This document shows, piece after piece, positions 18,304 to 25,632 of a stretch of DNA of 64,000 nt. Each line of letters begins with the position of its first letter. Positions within the stretch are counted from its first letter, which is position 1. A model generated the notes under the pieces. That model was not told the origin of the DNA and did not search any database. It saw only the letters and a list, made by a program, of their open reading frames with translations. The translations under genes were made by a program, and so were the position numbers. Source of the stretch: Terriglobia bacterium (lineage in GTDB: Bacteria > Acidobacteriota > Terriglobia > Terriglobales > SCQP01); NCBI GenBank assembly GCA_021323595.1, contig JAJPKR010000014.1, positions 62,001 to 126,000 on the forward strand. The letters are read 5' to 3'.

Positions 18304-19272
18304 TCATGCTGCAGTCGGGAGCCCAACTCCGGCACGATCACCGGCCGAATTCCGATACCAGGCGACGGTCCGCTCGAGACCTTCGCGAAAGGAGACGCGC
18401 GGCTGGTATCCCAAATGCGCTCGCGCGAGGGAGAGATCGGCGAGGGAATGTTTGACGTCGCCGGGCCGCGACGATTGCCGCCGCACTTCGCCCTGATACC
18501 CCGTCAAGACTCGCAGCATGGCCAGAATTTGATTCAGCGTCACTCGTTCTCCGGAGGCGATGTTGAAGACATGCCCGGCGACTCCTCGGGCGGTGGCGGC
18601 GAGAAGATTCGCCTGCGCCACATCGTCAACGAAAACGAAGTCCCGCGACTGCTCGCCATCGCCGTACACGACGGGCGCGGCGCCGGCCAGCATGCGGCCG
18701 ATGAATTGCGCCAAAACTCCGGAATAGGGCGAGGCGGGATCCTGCCGCGGACCGAAGACGTTGAAATAACGCAGGCAGACGGTTTCGAGGCCATAGACGG
18801 CGTGGAAGCAGCGCAGGTAGTATTCGCCGGCCAATTTCGCCACGGCATAGGGCGAAATTGGCGCGGGGGCAAGATTCTCAGCGGCCGGCAGAGATGGCGC
18901 GTCGCCGTAGGCGGAGGAAGAGGCGGCATAGACCACCCGGCGCACGCCGGCGTCGCGGGCCGCGATCAGCAACTGCAGGGTGGCGTCGAGGTTGGCGCGA
19001 TGGCAGGCAAGCGGATCGGCGACGGAGGCCGGCACGGAAGGAATCGCGGCCTGATGGAAGACGAACTCCATGCCCCGGCAAGCCGCCCGCGCAATCTCCG
19101 GATCGGCGACATCGCCTTCGAGCAGCTCCAGTTCGTCCAAGCCGGCGAGATTTTCCCGTTTGCCGGTGACGAAATTGTCGACCCCGCGCAGGCGATGGCC
19201 CGCCGCTGCAAGCTGCCGCGCTAACGTGGAGCCGATAAATCCCGCCACGCCGGTGACCACGCTGCGACTCAT
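18304..19272 (-). CDS. NAD-dependent sugar-nucleotide epimerase/dehydratase (extended SDR)
   Basis: 322 residues from ATG 19272. Rossmann GVAGFIGSTLA at the N-terminus, FHQAAIPSVPASV, the catalytic ASSSAYG serine region and PYAVAKLAGE (YxxxK), then RYFNVFGPRQDP, all typical of UDP-glucose/UDP-N-acetylglucosamine 4-epimerases. The ORF track extends it to 20631, but that part is antisense to the TPR gene and has no SDR homology. A TATTCT box 6 nt before this ATG supports the short start. Likely role: nucleotide-sugar supply for exopolysaccharide or surface glycans. It is distinct in sequence from the galE-like gene at 35323. Exact substrate not determinable. Confidence 0.88.
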   Translation of the reverse strand: MSRSVVTGVAGFIGSTLARQLAAAGHRLRGVDNFVTGKRENLAGLDELELLEGDVADPEIARAACRGMEFVFHQAAIPSVPASVADPLACHRANLDATLQLLIAARDAGVRRVVYAASSSAYGDAPSLPAAENLAPAPISPYAVAKLAGEYYLRCFHAVYGLETVCLRYFNVFGPRQDPASPYSGVLAQFIGRMLAGAAPVVYGDGEQSRDFVFVDDVAQANLLAATARGVAGHVFNIASGERVTLNQILAMLRVLTGYQGEVRRQSSRPGDVKHSLADLSLARAHLGYQPRVSFREGLERTVAWYRNSAGDRAGVGLPTAA

Positions 19273-19278
19273 GGCCGG

Positions 19279-19284
19279 AGAATA
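19279..19284 (-). promoter_or_regulatory. -10 box TATTCT, predicted leaderless start of epimerase
   Basis: TATTCT on the minus strand followed by 6 nt (CCGGCC) and the ATG at 19272. Same geometry as the boxes before 9559, 34658 and 46902. No Shine-Dalgarno is present between box and start. Confidence 0.5.
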
Positions 19285-19383
19285 CCGGGGCGTTGCCGCG
19301 GCTGGGCATGGGCCAATAGAGTGTATTCTGGCCAACAAGTGCCGTGCGCCGCGCACCCCTGTATTTGGCGCGAGGATGAATTC

Positions 19384-21666
19384 ATGAAGCCAGTTCGGGT
19401 CTTGCCGGTCGCCGCTGTCCTTGCCGTGCTGCTGCTGCTCGCGGGTTGCGCCAGCAAAGCGCAGCGCGAAACCCGCCTGGTCGCGCGCGCCCGGCAATAC
19501 ACCGCCCAGCGTCAATATGACGCCGCGATCATCGAGTATCGCAACGCGCTGCGTCTCGACCCGCAATCGGCGCGCCTGCATTTTGCGCTTGCCCAGAGCT
19601 ATCTTCACAACCGGCAATTCGCCCTCGCCGTGCCCGAGCTGGAGCGCGCGATCGCGATCGAGCCGGACTTTCCCCAGGCGCAACTGGCCTTGGGCGAGCT
19701 GGAGCTGGCGGCAAAGCGGCCGGCCAAGGCGCTGGCGACGGCGCAAGCCGTGCTCGGCAAGCACGCGCAAGACGCGGATGCGCTGCTGCTGAAGGCGAGC
19801 GCCCTGATCGCGACGGGCGAGGTTTCTGCGGCGCAAGAGGCCGCGCGCCAAGCGCTCGCCCTCAGGCCCGGCTCGGCGCCGGCCCATGTCACGCTGGGGT
19901 TGGCCTTGATGGCCGGCCACGATCTGCCCGGCGCGCAAGCCGAATTCCGGCGCGCCACGGTCCTCGATGCTTCCGCCCTCAGCGCCTACCGCGACTTGGC
20001 AACGAGCTACATGATCGAACGCCAGCCGGCGCAGGCGGAACAGGCGCTGCGGGAGGCGGCGCAAGCCAATCCCCAATCCGCTGCCGCGCAGCAAGCGCTG
20101 GCGGAGTTTTATGTGGGCCAACGCGAATGGCCGCAGGCGGAAGCGGCGCTCAAGACCGCGGTGCGACTGGACCATAACTCGCCGCAGTCGCGCGAGAACT
20201 TGGCCTCGTTCTATCTGGCCACCGGCCGCGTGGATCCAGCGCTGGCGATCGACCGGGAATTGGCGCATGAGGCGCCCAACTTCGTGCCCGCCCGTCTGCA
20301 ATGGGTGGAGATCCTGCTGGCGCAGAAGCAGCTCGCGGAAGCCGGCACCGCCGTGGACTCGCTGGTTCGCGACAACCCCGGCAATGCCGCCGCGCTGGTG
20401 CTGCAAGCGCGAGTGCGGCTGGCGCAGAACCGGCCGCAAGACGCGCTGGCGGCGCTGAACGATGCGCAGCGCGCCAATCCTTCGCTCGCCGCGGTGCAGT
20501 ATTGGATGGGCCAGGCGTACTTGGCGAGCGGCCAAGCCGGTCTCGCGCAGCACAGCTTCGAGCAAGCGCTGGCGCTCGACGCCAACGACGACGAGGCGCG
20601 CCTGGCGCTCGGACAATTGGCCTTGACGCAAAACCAGCCCCAGCAGGCGCTCACGAATGCGCAGCTATTGCTCGCCAAGCACGGGCAATCGGTGCCGGCG
20701 CTGCTGCTCGCGGGTTCCGCCTTGCTGCGCCTGAACCGCCCGGCGGAGGCGGAAACGAGCTTCCGGCAAGCTGCGAAGCTGGCGCCCAACGCCCTGGATC
20801 CCGCGCTGCGACTGGGGGCGGCGCTGCTCGTGCAAAAGCGTTATGCGGAGGCGCGAGCCCAATTCCAGCGCGCCGCGAGTTTGGCGCCCACTTCGCTGCA
20901 GCCGTTGGCGGGCTTGATGGCCGTGGCCCAAGCGGAGGGCAAGCCGGACGCCGGGATCGCGCTGGCGCGCGAGCGCGCCGGCAAGGGCGACTCCGCGGAT
21001 TTGGAGTTGCTGCTGGGCGGCGCCTACGAGGATGCCCACCAACTGGCCGCGGCCGAGGACGCCTTCCGCCGCGCCGTGCAACTGGATCCCAAGAGCGTGC
21101 GCGCCCACTTCACCCTGGCCGCGCTCTACCAGCAGCAGCACAACCTCGCCGGGGCGCAGAGCGAACTGGCGCAAGCCGTGGCCCTCGACCCCAAGAATGT
21201 CTCGCTGTGGACGACGTTGGGCATCCTCGACGGGCAACTGAACAAGACGAGCGACGCGGAACAAGCTTATGAAAAGGCGCTGGCGCTCGATCCCAACGCC
21301 GGCATCGCCAGCAACAACCTGGCGTGGATCTACTGCCAGCAGGGGACGCACCTCGACCGCGCGCTCGACTTGGCGCAACGCGCGCGCCGCGCCCTGCCGC
21401 AGATGCCGACCGTGGCCGACACCCTCGGCATGGTGTATGTGAAGATGAAGCTGTTTCCCAGCGCCATTCCGCTTTTCCAAGAAGCGGTCAAGAATCAGCC
21501 GACCGACGGCAGCTACCATTTGCACCTGGCGGTGGCGCTCTTCGGCGCCGGCGAAAAATCCCAGGCCCGAGCGGAACTGCGCGAGGCGCTGCGCCTCGAT
21601 GCGGCGCTGCGCAATCAGCCGGAGGCGCAATCGCTGATGGCCGCGACGGGACAGGCGGGGCGATAA
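19384..21666 (+). CDS. TPR-repeat lipoprotein, PrsT-like
   Basis: 760 residues starting at ATG 19384. A lipoprotein signal (VLAVLLLLAGC lipobox, cysteine at ~22) is followed by nearly uninterrupted tetratricopeptide repeats with the recurring A-x-Y-x-x-A-x-x-x-x-P pattern. Examples are YDAAIIEYRNALRLDP, FALAVPELERAIAIEP and LAAAEDAFRRAVQLDP; about 19-20 repeats would fit the length. The overall plan resembles the PEP-CTERM/XrtA-system TPR lipoprotein PrsT, though shorter, and it sits divergently from the epimerase and next to a PEP-CTERM gene. Expected location is the periplasmic face of the outer membrane as a scaffold for polysaccharide export or secretion. The ORF-track start at 19321 lacks a signal and is rejected. 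Confidence 0.8.
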   Translation: MKPVRVLPVAAVLAVLLLLAGCASKAQRETRLVARARQYTAQRQYDAAIIEYRNALRLDPQSARLHFALAQSYLHNRQFALAVPELERAIAIEPDFPQAQLALGELELAAKRPAKALATAQAVLGKHAQDADALLLKASALIATGEVSAAQEAARQALALRPGSAPAHVTLGLALMAGHDLPGAQAEFRRATVLDASALSAYRDLATSYMIERQPAQAEQALREAAQANPQSAAAQQALAEFYVGQREWPQAEAALKTAVRLDHNSPQSRENLASFYLATGRVDPALAIDRELAHEAPNFVPARLQWVEILLAQKQLAEAGTAVDSLVRDNPGNAAALVLQARVRLAQNRPQDALAALNDAQRANPSLAAVQYWMGQAYLASGQAGLAQHSFEQALALDANDDEARLALGQLALTQNQPQQALTNAQLLLAKHGQSVPALLLAGSALLRLNRPAEAETSFRQAAKLAPNALDPALRLGAALLVQKRYAEARAQFQRAASLAPTSLQPLAGLMAVAQAEGKPDAGIALARERAGKGDSADLELLLGGAYEDAHQLAAAEDAFRRAVQLDPKSVRAHFTLAALYQQQHNLAGAQSELAQAVALDPKNVSLWTTLGILDGQLNKTSDAEQAYEKALALDPNAGIASNNLAWIYCQQGTHLDRALDLAQRARRALPQMPTVADTLGMVYVKMKLFPSAIPLFQEAVKNQPTDGSYHLHLAVALFGAGEKSQARAELREALRLDAALRNQPEAQSLMAATGQAGR

Positions 21667-21824
21667 GCGCCGCCGGGCTGCGTTCTCGGCCGCTCGGGCC
21701 GGATTCGGGCCCTCCAACTCGCGCCAGCGCGAGGAGTTGCCGGGCCATTTCGAAGCGGGGCGAGGGCGGCAACGGCAGGCGGCCACGCGGGGGAGCGGGC
21801 GTCTCCTGTCCGGGTGTTCAGAGT

Positions 21825-21849
21825 TGAGACGCTTTTCTCAGCCTTGAGA
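21825..21849. repeat. Clustered TGAGA/TCTCA half-sites (possible operator)
   Basis: TGAGA (21825-21829), TCTCA (21836-21840) and TGAGA (21845-21849) form two overlapping inverted repeats; TTGAGAC is also repeated directly with a 20-bp period. They lie ~95-115 bp upstream of the secreted-protein gene at 21942 and just before an A+T-rich stretch (21870-21905) that stands out in this GC-rich sequence. This fits a two-site activator binding region, but the binding protein is unknown. Confidence 0.4.
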
Positions 21850-21941
21850 CTGGCTGGGGGCGCGCCCGCTAGGCATTAATTGCGATTAATACGCTAACAT
21901 ACTGCTGGTCAGCCACTTAGCTCTTGCGGTGGGAGAGGCGA

Positions 21942-22412
21942 ATGGCAGCAGAGCTGCACTTTGGGACGGGCATGAGGCTCCGTCGCATCATGCTTCTCCT
22001 AGCCGTGGCTGCGATGCCATTGTGCGCCGGGGCGCAGAGCCGGACGGCGCGCGTGGCGTGCACGGTTCCGGCGGCGGCGGAGCTTACCGCCTCGGGCCAA
22101 GGCGCCGCCGGGAACGTCGTCGTGGCCGCCCCGGGAGCCACGACCACTCTGACTTTCAGTTATCGCGCCAGCAAGATCGCGGGCCGGGTGGCGATTACCG
22201 TGCGCGCCTTGCCGGCCGGCGCGCGCGACGCCGCTCCGGTCGAGCTGCATGTGGCCGGCAGCAACGCGCCCATCGTCGTCGCCCCCGGCGGCGGCGCGGT
22301 GGTGGTGTGGAGCGCGGGCGCCGGCGCCCATGGATGGCGCCGCATGCTGGAAGTGCAATACGCCACCGCAGCGCAGCCCGTGCGGCTGGTCTATTCCATC
22401 GCGGCTAGCTAG
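21942..22412 (+). CDS. Small secreted protein, paralogue of the gene at 24122
   Basis: 156 residues if started at ATG 21942, which has GGAG 6 nt upstream; ATG 21972 would give a tighter signal peptide (MRLRRIMLLLAVAAMPLCAGA). The mature part is beta-strand-like and poor in charged residues. It contains TTLTFSYRASKIAGRVAITVRA, closely parallel to QVQFSYRASKSSGKVTLTVQA in the protein at 24122, so the two are related. Both start the mature chain with a short beta-strand and ...PSAGELT/PAAAELT. No known domain is recognised with certainty; the context (PapD-like chaperone, usher-like protein) suggests a surface or pilus-like subunit. Its stop overlaps that of the convergent regulator by 8 nt. Confidence 0.7.
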   Translation: MAAELHFGTGMRLRRIMLLLAVAAMPLCAGAQSRTARVACTVPAAAELTASGQGAAGNVVVAAPGATTTLTFSYRASKIAGRVAITVRALPAGARDAAPVELHVAGSNAPIVVAPGGGAVVVWSAGAGAHGWRRMLEVQYATAAQPVRLVYSIAAS

Positions 22413-23835
22413 CCCGCGGCGGCGGCTCGCGCAGCAAGCGATAGAGGGTAGCGCGGCTGATGCCGAGCACCTGCGCCGCGCGGACCTTATTGCCGTGGAG
22501 GCTGTGCACGACGGCGCGCGCGTGACGCCGCTCGAGCTCGGCCAAAGTTTCGAAGTCCGCAGCGCCGGGCGCAGCACCGGGCGCGGCCGCCCCCGCCTTG
22601 CGCGCCGCCGCCGCGCCGCGCACTTCGCTGGGCAAATCGCGGGGCTCGATCCAGTTGCCTTCGGCCGACAAGCAGGCCCGCGCCATGACGTGATCGAGCT
22701 CGCGCACATTACCCGGCCAATCGTAGCGCTGCAGCGCCGCCAGCGCGCGCCGGGACACGCCGCGAACGGCTTTGCCGTATTGCGCGGCATAAAGGCGCGC
22801 GAAATGGCCGGCGAGCAAAGCCAGATCTTCCCCGCGCCGCGCGAGCGGGGGCACCGCGATCTCGAACGCCGCCAGGCGAAAATACAGGTCCTCGCGAAAG
22901 CGCCCCGCCGCGACTTCCTGCTTGAGCTCGCGGTTGGTCGCCGCCACCACGCGCACGTCCACGGTGCGCGGCGCGACCGCGCCCACGCGCGTCACTTGCT
23001 GCGACTGGATGACCCGCAGCAGCTTGCCTTGCATGGCCAGAGGCATTTCGCCGATCTCATCGAGAAACAGCGTGCCTTGGTGCGCCGCCTCGAAGAGCCC
23101 GATCTTATCGGCGGCGGCGCCGGTGAGGGCGCCTTTGACATAGCCGAAGACTTCGCTCTCGAACAGGCTTTCCACGATCGCGGCGCAATTGCAGATCACC
23201 AGCGATCCGGCAGCGGCGGGAGAGAGGCGATGCAGCGCGCGCGCCACCATCTCCTTGCCGCTGCCGGTCGGGCCGGTGATGAGCGCGGTGCGGTAGTGCG
23301 GCGCCAGCCGGCGCACGTTGCGCATCAGCTCGAGCATGGGCGCGCTCGCGCCGATCATGCCCTCGCTCGCGAATTCCTCCCGTTCTTCCCGCGTCAGCTC
23401 GGCTTCGGGATGCCGCCGCGCGTAATCGCGCAGCCGCTCCTCCACGCATTGCCGCAGCCGCTCGATCGAGAACGGCTTCTCCAAGTAATCCGACGCGCCC
23501 TTCTTGATCGCCTCCACCGCTGAGGCGGTGGAATAGAATCCGGTCAGCAGCACGATCTCCGCCTCCGGGTCGCTGGCATTCATCCGCGCCAGCAAGTCCA
23601 TGCCATCCAGATCCGGCAGGCGCAAATCGAGCAGCACGATGCGCGGCCGCGCCGCGCAAAACAACTCCCATCCCGCCGCGCCGGTGGCCGCGCTCCGCAC
23701 CTCGACCGCAAGGTCTTCCAAACTGGAGCGCAGCAGATCGAGCACGTCGGCGTCGTCGTCGATCGCTAACACTACGGGCTTAGTCAGACCCTGCCCCTTA
23801 GTACAGGCTCGCTTGGCCACGGCGATATTCCTCAT
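22405..23835 (-). CDS. Sigma-54-dependent response regulator (NtrC family) with GALTGA loop
   Basis: 476 residues. Receiver domain ~17-135 with IDDDADV acidic pocket, phospho-acceptor Asp70 ([10 protein letters not shown]) and LEKPF lysine. AAA+ domain ~160-395 with Walker A GPTGSGKE (187-194), the sigma-54 contact loop at 235-240 reading GALTGA where the family consensus is GAFTGA, and Walker B TLFLDE. The C-terminal Fis-type helix-turn-helix ends [19 protein letters not shown]. It activates RpoN promoters when phosphorylated; the nearest candidates are at 24029 (divergent) and 18155. No kinase gene is adjacent. The F-to-L change needs only one base (CTC vs TTC) and could alter sigma-54 engagement. 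PrsR-like function in PEP-CTERM control is an alternative or additional role. Confidence 0.9.
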   Translation of the reverse strand: MRNIAVAKRACTKGQGLTKPVVLAIDDDADVLDLLRSSLEDLAVEVRSAATGAAGWELFCAARPRIVLLDLRLPDLDGMDLLARMNASDPEAEIVLLTGFYSTASAVEAIKKGASDYLEKPFSIERLRQCVEERLRDYARRHPEAELTREEREEFASEGMIGASAPMLELMRNVRRLAPHYRTALITGPTGSGKEMVARALHRLSPAAAGSLVICNCAAIVESLFESEVFGYVKGALTGAAADKIGLFEAAHQGTLFLDEIGEMPLAMQGKLLRVIQSQQVTRVGAVAPRTVDVRVVAATNRELKQEVAAGRFREDLYFRLAAFEIAVPPLARRGEDLALLAGHFARLYAAQYGKAVRGVSRRALAALQRYDWPGNVRELDHVMARACLSAEGNWIEPRDLPSEVRGAAAARKAGAAAPGAAPGAADFETLAELERRHARAVVHSLHGNKVRAAQVLGISRATLYRLLREPPPRAS

Positions 23836-23981
23836 AGATGACTTTCAATGGTTCATCGGCTGGAGGCAATGAAATCCCGCAGGAGGACAGCATCAGACTG
23901 GTAATCGGACGCGGTACGTCCGTCCAGTGTCACTTTCCGGCCGCCCCGGAGAAGCTCCCGAAGCGGCGCAAGACTCGCATC

Positions 23982-24005
23982 TCTAAGAAACGACTAATCT
24001 AAGAA
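23982..24005 (+). repeat. Direct repeat TCTAAGAA x2 (16-bp period) upstream of sigma-54 promoter
   Basis: TCTAAGAA occurs at 23982-23989 and 23998-24005, 24-40 bp upstream of the -24 element. The A+T-rich context differs from surrounding DNA. It could be an activator or IHF-type site. The distance is shorter than usual for NtrC enhancers, so the role is uncertain. Confidence 0.3.
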
Positions 24006-24028
24006 TTCCCTCAGTCTCCCGGCTCGTT

Positions 24029-24045
24029 TGGCGCGGCAGTTGCAT
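24029..24045 (+). promoter_or_regulatory. Sigma-54 (-24/-12) promoter of the secreted protein/chaperone/usher-like operon
   Basis: TGGCGCGGCAGTTGCAT. -24 TGGCGCG (consensus TGGCACG), GG-N10-GC spacing exact, -12 TTGCA exact. The predicted transcription start is ~24055, giving a leader of ~67 nt to ATG 24122. It faces away from the NtrC-type regulator gene, the classical arrangement of activator and target operon. Confidence 0.78.
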
Positions 24046-24121
24046 CTTTAGCCAGCGAAACCGGCCGATGGGGCCAGATCGAAACGGGCTCAGGGCCGCG
24101 GAAACCGAGGAGATGAACACC

Positions 24122-24658
24122 ATGATGCGCAAGATCACGTTTCGCACCCTTCTTCTGGCCTTGCTGGCGGGCGGGCTGTCGCTGCTGCCCGCCGCCGCCC
24201 AGTCCACCTCCGGCGTCGTAACCCTGACGGTGAACGTGCCGAGCGCGGGCGAGCTGACCATTACCTCCGGCTCGGCGGTCACGCTGACGCAGACCGGCGA
24301 CACCTTCACGCAGCCTTGGGTGTCGAGCACCCCGACGCAAGTGCAGTTCTCGTATCGCGCGAGCAAGTCATCGGGAAAGGTCACGCTGACCGTGCAGGCG
24401 ACCAACTTCACCGGCACCGACAACAACGTGCCGCCGCTGTCGAATCTCTCGATTCAGGCGACCGCCGGCAGCATCAGCTCCGGCACCCTGACCACCACGG
24501 CGATCCCGATGTCCACGACGCCCACGACGCTGTTTGCCAACGGGGCCGGCTCGCACGCCTTGCTGCAAACCTTCAGCGTGGCGTACACGCTGGCGGCGGG
24601 CGACTACGCGGCTGACAACTACAGCAGCAGCGTGACTTACACGCTGGCTTGGCTGTAA
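24122..24658 (+). CDS. Small secreted beta-rich protein, putative surface/pilus-like subunit
   Basis: 178 residues. ATG 24122 has AGGAG 9 nt upstream and opens a signal peptide (MMRKITFRTLLLALLAGGLSLLPAAAQS); ATG 24113 abuts the AGGAG and is too close. The mature chain is almost all Thr/Ser/Val/Ala with alternating hydrophobics, typical of a beta-sandwich subunit. It shares the FSYRASK-x-x-G-x-V motif with the paralogue at 21942. The C-terminus VTYTLAWL has the alternating hydrophobic pattern of strands that chaperones complete in pilus subunits, but no cysteine pair is present. First gene behind the sigma-54 promoter; the chaperone and outer-membrane genes follow. Confidence 0.75.
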   Translation: MMRKITFRTLLLALLAGGLSLLPAAAQSTSGVVTLTVNVPSAGELTITSGSAVTLTQTGDTFTQPWVSSTPTQVQFSYRASKSSGKVTLTVQATNFTGTDNNVPPLSNLSIQATAGSISSGTLTTTAIPMSTTPTTLFANGAGSHALLQTFSVAYTLAAGDYAADNYSSSVTYTLAWL

Positions 24659-24759
24659 ACCTCCTGGCATCCGCGCAGTCAACACCGGCGGGTGGCGCGG
24701 CCCTCGCGCCGCCCGCTTCTGGCCGCCGACGTGCGAGACAACGGTTGGAAGCTGCCGCC

Positions 24760-25632
24760 ATGACACGCCATCTGCACCTTCGTTCAGTTCTTCGCGAGTG
24801 CGCCGCCTGGGCCTGCCTGGCCTCGCTCGGCCTGCTCTGGCCGGCGAGCGCGCGCGCGCAAACCGGCGGTCTCAAGCTCGCCATCTCGCCGCTGCGGGTC
24901 GAGTTCAACCTGCAACCCGGCGCTTCCTATACCGACGCCGCGCATGTCGCCAACGATGGCACAATGCCGGTGCGGCTGCTGGCCACCGTCAATGATTGGA
25001 CGATCACCGCGGCGGGCTCGCCCGAGTTTTTGCCTCCGGGAGCGCCGGCACCGGATCCCTTCGCCTGCGCCGCCTGGATTCGGCTCTCGCCCGACAGCTT
25101 CGAACTCGCGCCCGGCGCCATGCAGCGGGTACGCTTCACGGTGCAAGTGCCCCCGGGCACGCCCGCCATGGGCTGCCGCGCGGCGCTCTTGTTCACCTCG
25201 GCGCCGCCGCTGGTCCGGCCGGTGGGCAAGCAAGTGCTGACGCGAGCGCGACTCGCCTCGATCCTTTACATTCGCGTGGGCCATCCCGAAGTGGCCGGCG
25301 GCGCCGCCGACGTCTCGCTCACACCGGCCGGCAGCGGCGCCTGGGCGATGTCGCTCGTGGTGCGCAATCAAGGCCGCACGTATTTCCGCGCCAATGGCCA
25401 ACTGACGCTGCTCGATGCCGCCGGCCAGGTGCTGGCGCAAGCGCCGCTCGACAGCCAAATCGTGCTGCCCGGCACGGCGCGAAGGTTCACGTTTCCGGTG
25501 ACGGCATCGCTGGCGCCCGGCACCTACCGCCTGCGTGCGACCGTGGATGTCGGCGAGCCGGCGCTGTCGCGCATCGAGAAGTCCGTCGTCATCGGCGCCG
25601 CGCCCGCCGCCAGCCTCGCGGGCAAGCCGTGA
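24760..25632 (+). CDS. PapD-like periplasmic chaperone
   Basis: 290 residues from ATG 24760; the ORF-track start 24649 lies upstream of the natural signal peptide. After a signal (ACLASLGLLWPASARA) the mature N-terminus reads LKLAISPLRVEFNLQPGASYTDAAHVANDG, with a dry-pleat AWIRLSPDSFELAPGAMQRVRFTVQVP region. This is the layout of pilus-chaperone-type N-terminal Ig domains (LxPxxxxxxPG..., then P-x-x-x-x-L-x-P-G). A second Ig-like domain (SLVVRNQGRTYFRANGQLTLLDAAGQ) follows. Predicted to hold secreted subunits encoded next door until export. The conserved Arg/Lys pair of classical chaperones was not verified. The stop overlaps the GTG of the next gene (GTGA). Confidence 0.75.
   Translation: MTRHLHLRSVLRECAAWACLASLGLLWPASARAQTGGLKLAISPLRVEFNLQPGASYTDAAHVANDGTMPVRLLATVNDWTITAAGSPEFLPPGAPAPDPFACAAWIRLSPDSFELAPGAMQRVRFTVQVPPGTPAMGCRAALLFTSAPPLVRPVGKQVLTRARLASILYIRVGHPEVAGGAADVSLTPAGSGAWAMSLVVRNQGRTYFRANGQLTLLDAAGQVLAQAPLDSQIVLPGTARRFTFPVTASLAPGTYRLRATVDVGEPALSRIEKSVVIGAAPAASLAGKP

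Noticed and set aside
19273-20631. Long N-terminal extension of the epimerase ORF
   Set aside because: This part is antisense to the TPR lipoprotein gene and Arg/Gln-rich. The SDR Rossmann motif starts right after ATG 19272, with a -10 box 6 nt upstream.
21851-21865. Possible sigma-54 element TGGCTGGGGGCGCGC before the secreted protein at 21942
   Set aside because: The GG-N10-GC spacing fits, but both halves match consensus poorly and such strings arise by chance in GC-rich DNA.
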